A stretch of DNA of 64,000 nucleotides from Tetrapyrgos nigripes. Its lineage: Eukaryota; Basidiomycota; Agaricomycetes; Agaricales; Campanellaceae. Position numbers and translations under genes: made by a program. Location of the stretch: contig JAACJM010000141.1 of assembly GCA_013368315.1 (NCBI GenBank), forward strand, positions 124,001-188,000, in the 5' to 3' direction. The notes under the pieces were generated by a model. The model worked only from the letters and a program-made list of their open reading frames with translations. It did not search any database and was not told the DNA's origin. How positions within the stretch are numbered: the first letter of the stretch is position 1; each line of letters opens with the position of its first letter. Shown piece after piece: positions 58,284 to 64,000 of the stretch.

Positions 58284-59041
58284 TACGAGGCCTTTAGGCT
58301 GAGTTAACTTAGGTCGACTTTGAAAACTTTTCCACGGGTTCAAACTCCCACCCCTGTCCGTTGGCGCTCGTCAAGCGCTCATCTGGAATCATGGTCGAGA
58401 CCATCATCACGTCATTCACGGCTTCCTCGGCCAACCCTTAACCAAGGCAGCGTCAGGGTGCGCCTTCTCTTCCTTGCTTTCTCCCCCGTTCCTCGCCCCG
58501 CCTGGGTCCCTCCACCAATACACTCTCAATTATTGCATCTTTCAAGGTACACGAGACTATGAAACTAAACCAGACGCGGTTTGCACAATTATACAAATAA
58601 ACACAGCACCCGTTGTCAATGTCAAGCGTGTATGAGTATCGACCAATGGGATCATGCCGTCTTTCTTCCATTTTAGTCCCTGGATTCTGTATCAACCATC
58701 CGCCGTTTAACATAGATGACGAGGCATCCTATCTTTTCATGTTCCTTTCCTGCTGTTTGGGTCGTGATTGACTCGGTCCTGGTCTTCACTTGTCACTAGC
58801 ATGGGTTGTTGGACCTCAAGCGTTCACGTTTGAGCATCAATTTGGATCTTTTCTCGTTTTTTTTTTTCGTCTCACTCTTTATTTAGTTCTCTTCGTCATG
58901 TAGTTGTTCTCGGTCAAGGTGGTCGTACTGATTTTTTTCCACTGTTCTGACAGCATTTACTTACTTACATGTACTATGTTGCCTATCGAAATCCCGAGGG
59001 CCTCGTAGCTTGCCACGCTTAGCGATGGCATTTTACCCCAG
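58284..59041 (-). repeat. Dispersed repeat family, member 3, nested in MULE copy B
   Basis: Copy A reads straight from TATGTATGT to CATACATTG (near 22030). Copy B has about 760 bp between these two words. On the minus strand the insert starts CTGGGGTAAAATGCC and ends AAGGCCTCGTAA. It shares its first 50 bp and a central 150 bp with 49921-50100, and its end with 743-905. Only a 1-2 bp duplication (T or GT) is possible at the junction. Confidence 0.75.
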
Positions 59042-59106
59042 TCATACATTGTTGAACTCAAATATTTACTGGTACCCGGGACGTACCCGCAGATTTACCT
59101 ATACCG

Positions 59107-59115
59107 GTCTGAATC
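59107..59115. repeat. 9-bp target duplication, right of MULE copy B
   Basis: GTCTGAATC, matching 50376-50384. Confidence 0.9.
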
Positions 59116-59164
59116 GATCTAACAACTCGCTACCTGCCGGTATGTACATGGAACGGGCTCATGC

Positions 59165-60871
59165 TTAAAACATCCGTTTAGACTCAAACCTCTCCCTCAA
59201 CAACAAATTTCCATCTGCAGACCCATACTCTTGATCAACCACCAACTCCCTCCCATCTTTTGCAAGCAAACTCGCCACCAAATACCCATCCAGACTTGCA
59301 GAAACTGACCTTCGATATCCAATCAAAGTCACCACTCCCAAAAGAACAACCCACATCCCGATCAACGCATAAGCAATCCCAGCAAAGGGCTGTATACGAA
59401 CGTACGCTGAAACTAACGTCTCCGTGGTCCCGGTGTATTTCGTACTATCCAACCAGGATAGAGTCGCTATTGTCGCTGTCTCTTGTGAAATTGCACTCCA
59501 GAGCCTTTTTGAAATGTCGTCTGGGGAAGGGGAGGACCAAATGTACTTCAAAGCCTGAACTGATTCGTCCAGAGCTATGAATCGGAACCCTTGGACTAGG
59601 GCACCGTGGTTGGAGGAGTCCAGGCCCATTATACTGGAAAGAGCGACGTAGAGGGGATGGGATAGAGGTTCTCCCCCGAGAGCTGATTCGGAGACATTAA
59701 AAAATGGATCAAGGGTGAAGTCGGAAAACGTCCTTTTATCGCCTCTCAGTGATGCATTCCCAGTGGAAACCGTGGCATGGCACTCGATAAGCCCATTTCC
59801 GTTGATTCCGGAGTCTGCGGTATAATTGTATGAAAAAAAACCAAAGTCTGGATTGACAGACGCATCTGGATGAATTGTATTTTGAACAGCCGACGAGTCG
59901 AATTCACTGAAAGTTGTCAGACCACAAGCCCTCATGTCCATCTGGAAAGAGCTCCTGGCGTTGATTGTGTTTGTCCAGACTTGTTTCGAGGGACATATGG
60001 TCTGGAAGATACTAGCATTGGCTTGAATTTGATCCTCAACATCTCCATGGACTGGTGTACAGTTTCCTTGGAGACGGAGGCCAGGAAGAGAGACGTTAAC
60101 AGCGGCACCGATATCCCCTGCGAAGAAAAAATCCTCGGGATCCACGTCTGTAGAAGTCCGTGCCGCTATTAGCGAGTCGCCACTTTGAGATTCGGGAAGA
60201 AACATGCTGCTATTATAGAGATTCATCACCGAGAGTCCCGTCAACCAAGGTCCCAAGCCAATGCCCGTCTGAAGATTACCGTCGATAAGATTGATTCGAT
60301 CTGGCTCGAAGGTAGTGGGGGATAATGTAATCGCAGTGATGACGGGGACCGTTTCCATCTGGTATGCTCGGGTGAGAATAGTAGGAATCGCAATTGCGAT
60401 CCCACATATGAATGCAAAGAGGTAAAACATCTTTGATACATTGATCTTTTTTTGAAACGCTTCCTGCGCGGTAAACGCCATGCCAATTGGATCCTGCCAT
60501 GATTTATTAGCTGTCCAGAATAGCTCCCGCCACGTTCTGGGTGCAGTGCTTTCGAAACGTATAGCAGAAGCTGCAACTCGTATGAGATGGGCTGATGTGA
60601 CTGCCATGTGGAGTTGGGCAAAGACGGTGAGGAGAAGGTCTGGGAGGACGTGGAGTGACCAAGGAGGATTTGTGTCGAGAGAAGCTCTGGAGACGGCGTA
60701 TTCGAGGAGGCAAAGTAAAGAGATGACAAAGCCAGTCCACAGCATGAGGACGGCCAAACTCCAGGGATGTTGTTTGAGACGAGGGGGAGACGTTGTTGGT
60801 GATTGGTTATCCTTGACGGATTCCCAGCTCTCTGCTTTGCGGTAAAGATAAGGTCGCTCGAGGTTTGGCAT
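59165..60871 (-). CDS. Multi-pass membrane protein, unknown function
   Basis: A single exon of 568 residues. Hydrophobic helices lie near residues 38-60 (SLAVLMLWTGFVISLLCLLE), 75-100 (LPDLLLTVFAQLHMAVTSAH), 145-168 (MFYLFAFICGIAIAIPTILT) and 505-530 (IAYALIGMWVVLLGVVTLIG). Between helices 3 and 4 is a large loop of about 330 residues with many N-glycosylation sequons (NSS, NVS, NCT, NAS, NYT) and several cysteines, so it is probably extracellular. The C-terminal tail is short and cytoplasmic, with DGYLVASLLAKDGRELV. This layout is common to an uncharacterised family in agaricomycetes; I do not recognise a named domain. MULE copy B ends 49 bp after the stop. Confidence 0.8.
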   Translation of the reverse strand: MPNLERPYLYRKAESWESVKDNQSPTTSPPRLKQHPWSLAVLMLWTGFVISLLCLLEYAVSRASLDTNPPWSLHVLPDLLLTVFAQLHMAVTSAHLIRVAASAIRFESTAPRTWRELFWTANKSWQDPIGMAFTAQEAFQKKINVSKMFYLFAFICGIAIAIPTILTRAYQMETVPVITAITLSPTTFEPDRINLIDGNLQTGIGLGPWLTGLSVMNLYNSSMFLPESQSGDSLIAARTSTDVDPEDFFFAGDIGAAVNVSLPGLRLQGNCTPVHGDVEDQIQANASIFQTICPSKQVWTNTINARSSFQMDMRACGLTTFSEFDSSAVQNTIHPDASVNPDFGFFSYNYTADSGINGNGLIECHATVSTGNASLRGDKRTFSDFTLDPFFNVSESALGGEPLSHPLYVALSSIMGLDSSNHGALVQGFRFIALDESVQALKYIWSSPSPDDISKRLWSAISQETATIATLSWLDSTKYTGTTETLVSAYVRIQPFAGIAYALIGMWVVLLGVVTLIGYRRSVSASLDGYLVASLLAKDGRELVVDQEYGSADGNLLLRERFESKRMF

Positions 60872-61564
60872 CCTCGTAGTCTGGGATGGAAGGGGGATGA
60901 ATATACATCACCATTGTTCTTGAACTTCTTATATCGGACATCATGTCATAACCCACGAGGTCTATACATATACCACGTAGAGAATCAATTTAATGGTGTC
61001 TGCGAGGCGAGAGCTACAAGTATCAGAATAAGATCAGATGGCCCACAGCTCTGCACGGTGAGCACACATAGCTCATACAAGCACTGCCCTATGTCGGAAA
61101 AATCATTTCGGCCTTGGAAGTCGTTGCAATAGGTTGTAATTATGGCGGTTCGTTTGCACAATAACTTATTTCCACGCGCGCGTTCCGCGCGCTGCAACCC
61201 ACCCACCCCTCCCCCCAACTCACCTTCTACACACTTCTACACAGTGTACATATCACCAGGCAACAAATACGACATATTATTGCATGCTGGGCAGCTAAGA
61301 ACCTCCTGTTCTACCAACATCGAACACGACGGTGAAGGTCAAGGAACAGCCCACTGAGGGCATTAACCGACTGCACCATTCAGAGAGCCTATTGACGTGG
61401 CACCGGAGAAAATACCCGTCGTTTTCCGTTGAATGGACTGCATGCAAATGAGCCGAGGCCTCGAGTCTATTTTGTCAAAATGAGTGACGTACAGTCATCC
61501 AAGCATCGACATCGTCCTTTAGTGCTTGGGGGTATCTGCAAATTAACACCGGACAAGAAGATAG
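60872..61564. other. Intergenic region
   Basis: Presumed promoter of the membrane-protein gene. GCGCGCGTTCCGCGCGC at about 61177 is an imperfect palindrome. No gene seen. Confidence 0.45.
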
Positions 61565-61566
61565 TA

Positions 61567-61937
61567 AGGACGTTCAATTCTCAGCGCGCGAACTCGATCT
61601 CACTCACAGCCATTAACAAATCGTTTTTAGCCGACCACCATAAACCCCCGTATGTAGGGCCCGCCCGCAGAGCACGCATGGGAATTGCATGGGAAGAATA
61701 TACTCTTTTATCTCTTTTTTTCTACATTTGCTACTACTCGAATAATTGCGATAATATGGTAAGGATTCATACAATCCATGTGAAGCCCCCCAAAAAAGAT
61801 AGAGCGACTTATTGCCTTTGGATTGCCCCTCGGTACAGTTCTACATACGGGCTCATACGGGTTTATGGTGGTCGGCTAAACGATTTGGTAATGGTTGCGA
61901 GTGAGATCGAGTTCGCGCGCTTAGAATTGAGCGTCCT
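61567..61937. mobile_element. TA-flanked MITE (371 bp), Tc1/mariner-like
   Basis: Between TA dinucleotides at 61565-61566 and 61938-61939 are inverted repeats of about 95 bp starting AGGACGTTCAATTCT on the left and AGGACGCTCAATTCT on the reversed right. They continue through GCGCGCGAACTCGATCTCAC and AGCCGACCACCATAAACC. The centre is AT-rich. The 173-codon frame that crosses it (61429-61950) is a by-product of the element. A TA duplication suggests mobilisation by a Tc1/mariner-type transposase. Confidence 0.83.
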
Positions 61938-61939
61938 TA

Positions 61940-62805
61940 GTATAAGTTAAAGTATGCCTAAAATGTTTGAATATTTCAGGCAAATTTCAGACCATGCATA
62001 AGTGTAGTTAATGCTAGTTCATTCTTTACGAAGCGTATGTACGTGTGCCTCCTCAAACCGTAAACATATCAGGTACCTACCCAATCAATGTACTTCCTAA
62101 TCCTAGCTCTTTTGTCACCTTCTATACCCGTCTCGTTCTTGTCAGATTCTGGTGTTGTGTTTGTAGTTATAGGAGTGGAAATATTGGCTGAATATAAAAT
62201 AAAATGAAACGTACTTCTGAGTTTGAGGGCTGCAATGACAGTCGTGAAGGCGACAAGTGGTTGATGATGGCGGTGAGAAGGAAAGACGTGCTGAGCGGCA
62301 GTACGGCGTTCGGCATTCTCACGCTGAGGTGCCTGCCGAGTTGGCATTTCCAGCCCCTATCGCTCAATGAGCACAGACTGCCCGCTGTTCGTGTGCTAAT
62401 CATCTTGCTCTTGGCGCTGAGATCATGTAGTCAGAGGGCGGAAAGACGTATTAGGCCAACATGGGGTGCCCTGAAACAGTGACACCTTTGAAAGTCAATT
62501 TTTTGAGACGTAGAGTGTCTATTTACATGCAGTGTATGTATGAGATGGAACATGAATAAGATAACAAAGTAAGAGTTGCGGTGGGTGGGTTGTGCAAAAA
62601 ATATATGGAGATCTACTGAAAAGCACGCAAAAAGATTAAGACGAAGGAAAGAATATGCAAAAGGTAGAGTACATATTGAAGGACTTGAAAGAGCTCGAGG
62701 AAGGATTAAGACGGAGAAAGAAAGTTCAGACGAGTCTTCACCTTAGGGCTCCTACTGGATCAGATGCCATCTGAGCATCCAAAGGATAGGCACTCGGATT
62801 TCAGA
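61940..62805. other. Intergenic region
   Basis: No supported gene. The frames at 62069-62347 and 62204-62482 are antisense to each other and lack motifs. Confidence 0.45.
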
Positions 62806-62807
62806 TA

Positions 62808-62970
62808 CAGCTACTTGCAAAACTCTAGACCCTAGACGCTCTCCCTGTACTTTAGATCTCTGTTTGCGCCTGTGTAAAATCTATTACGAATGAATAGATT
62901 TTACACAGGCGCAAACAAAGATCTGAAGTACGGACACGCCGTTGAGGGTCTAGAGTTTTGCAAGTAGCTG
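62808..62970. mobile_element. Small foldback MITE (163 bp), TA-flanked
   Basis: CAGCTACTTGCAAAACTCTA at 62808 is exactly repeated in reverse complement ending at 62970, with TA on both sides (62806-62807 and 62971-62972). The arms continue with a few mismatches almost to the centre (TGCGCCTGTGTAAAATCTAT). The whole unit could fold into one long hairpin. Confidence 0.83.
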
Positions 62971-62972
62971 TA

Positions 62973-64000
62973 ACGGATGGCTCTTCTGGAGCTCGCCAAC
63001 CGACGGATACGACCAATCCAAGGATGATCTGCCGATGGATTAAGGGCGTGTGAAGACTTCGCTGTTGCCATATTCAGGCCACTCTTGGGCTCTCCCGAGG
63101 TACTATACAGAAGCCTTGCAGATCATTTTTATTTTTTCCAATTCACAAAAACTACGTGCACTTTAAAGAACAGGGTTCAGACACCAACAGTAGTCTACTT
63201 AGTGCGAGAACCTCCTTCCTTGAAGCACCAAGCGACTCTGTATTCAGGGAATTTTATGATTACTGTAAGTACTCTACTTCAAAGCATAAGAATGGACAAA
63301 AATGGAAGAAAATACTTGAAAAAAGCGGAGAACGATCCTCACAGGCACCATACAGTGAAGGTGTCGCCATCCGGCGGATTGGTATTTGTGGACCATCCGA
63401 TCGCATCCGAATGCGATCCAATCCGATCCAGTAGGAGCTTTATTCAGAATTGCGATCGATACAGTAGAGGATATGTACAAAGAAATAAAGACGAAATGTA
63501 TGAGGAAATCGTGGATGATGGAAAACGGATGAGGATAAGGGAGAAAAGCAAAAGATAAATACAAATATGACTTTGATGGAGAGGGATCGCGAGGATCGGG
63601 GTTTCCGATTACTATTTATAGTAATGGGCTTTTTTTGAAACTGAGCCAGCCAAAAAAAAGTTGGCACACCGAAAAGGGACAAATTTCCGCTCAACGGATA
63701 CATGACCGGATATGTGTATGAAAACGAGATATATTTGGAACCTAGATATAAGTACAAAAAGATGATGTATCTGTAAGCTAGATATTTGATCAGAAAGTTG
63801 CTATATAAGGATGAATTTTTAGTATATTTGATTGGTGTGCGGACATATTCTGTATCAAAGCTATTGAAAGAACTACAAAAAGACCTTAAATCAGGATTCC
63901 AGACGTGGTTACGGATATGTGTCCGAAAAGACAATAAGTCCGGATTCCGGACAAGGGTCCCGATAGTAGCCATGGCAGATGAACTGATAGATCCCTCCAC
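62973..64000. other. Gene-free right edge with an arm of a dispersed repeat
   Basis: GGCACACCGAAAAGGGACAA near 63663 resembles the inverted-repeat arms at 10577-10707. AT-rich sequence with GAAAACGAGATATATTTG follows. The minus-strand frame entering from the right border (63440-64000) has no recognisable motif and is not called. Confidence 0.4.

Larger units (their letters stand above)
50385..59106 (+). mobile_element. Mutator-like element, copy B (8.7 kb)
   Basis: Termini CGGGCATCAGAAATCTGCGG and, reversed, CGGTATAGGTAAATCTGCGG match those of copy A. Perfect 9-bp duplications (GTCTGAATC) flank it. The element is colinear with copy A except that it retains about 990 bp (about 54774-55766) missing from A, has shorter subterminal arrays, and carries a nested repeat of about 760 bp at 58284-59041. 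It ends 49 bp past the stop codon of the membrane-protein gene at 59165-60871. Confidence 0.9.

Noticed and set aside
61429..61950. 173-codon plus-strand frame
   Set aside because: It crosses a MITE whose two arms are reverse complements. There is no domain and no coding bias, so the frame is incidental.
63440..64000. Partial minus-strand frame entering from the right border
   Set aside because: Low complexity (Phe/Tyr/Ser-rich), no motif, and it overlaps a dispersed repeat arm. A continuation outside the window cannot be judged.

Overview
The window is nuclear DNA of a filamentous basidiomycete, most likely an agaricomycete. Genes are intron-rich, with short introns of about 45-70 nt using GT...AG. 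The gene families are typical of that group: a CYP63-like P450, a second P450 with an FGTGRHACPG heme loop, a CFEM GPI-anchored protein, an F-box protein, an HMG-box factor with a C-terminal zinc-binding motif, and paired Zn2Cys6 factors. About half of the window is mobile or repetitive DNA. I cannot assign genus or species. || Layout. 1-1.9 kb: dispersed repeat, a TIR element and a 19-bp minisatellite. 1.94-9.28 kb: a nearly complete, young Ty1/copia retrotransposon on the minus strand (368-bp LTRs, 5-bp target duplication), disabled by two TGA codons and a 259-bp MITE. 10.9-14.0 kb: CYP63-like P450 (+). 15.05-22.12 kb: copy A of a large Mutator-like element (MULE). 22.15-24.58 kb: second P450 (-). 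25.4-26.0 kb: small secreted protein, apparently frameshifted. 26.8-31.0 kb: a glutamic-peptidase (eqolisin) gene with two tandem domains (-), cut in two by a 2.4-kb TIR transposon with an 8-bp target duplication. 31.59-32.13 kb: hAT-type MITE. 32.5-33.8 kb: RWD/DUF1115 protein. 36.8-45.2 kb: HMG-box factor followed by two tandem Zn2Cys6 factors, the second with a 1-nt frameshift. 45.5-46.6 kb: CFEM protein (-). 47.2-49.6 kb: F-box protein. 50.4-59.1 kb: MULE copy B. 59.2-60.9 kb: multi-pass membrane protein (-). 61-64 kb: two small TA-flanked MITEs and otherwise empty sequence. || The most interesting system is the MULE. Both copies are framed by perfect 9-bp target duplications, have terminal inverted repeats and subterminal GCGGGTAC arrays, and encode what looks like one very large multidomain protein: GCM/FLYWCH-like zinc finger, MULE-type D-D-E transposase, basic linker, USP-like ubiquitin-protease domain, PHD finger, Tudor/BAH-like module and a conserved C-terminal region. 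Copy A has lost about 1 kb (the USP His box and most of the PHD finger). Copy B keeps these but carries many CpG-to-TpG type stops. Both sit just past the stop codon of a host gene. The second main result is that the two eqolisin halves at 26.8-31.0 kb are one gene in one frame: removing the transposon and one target duplication rejoins the reading frame exactly. || The host genes do not form an obvious single pathway. Two P450s converge on the copy A insertion site, and the HMG/Zn2Cys6 trio is tightly packed on one strand.
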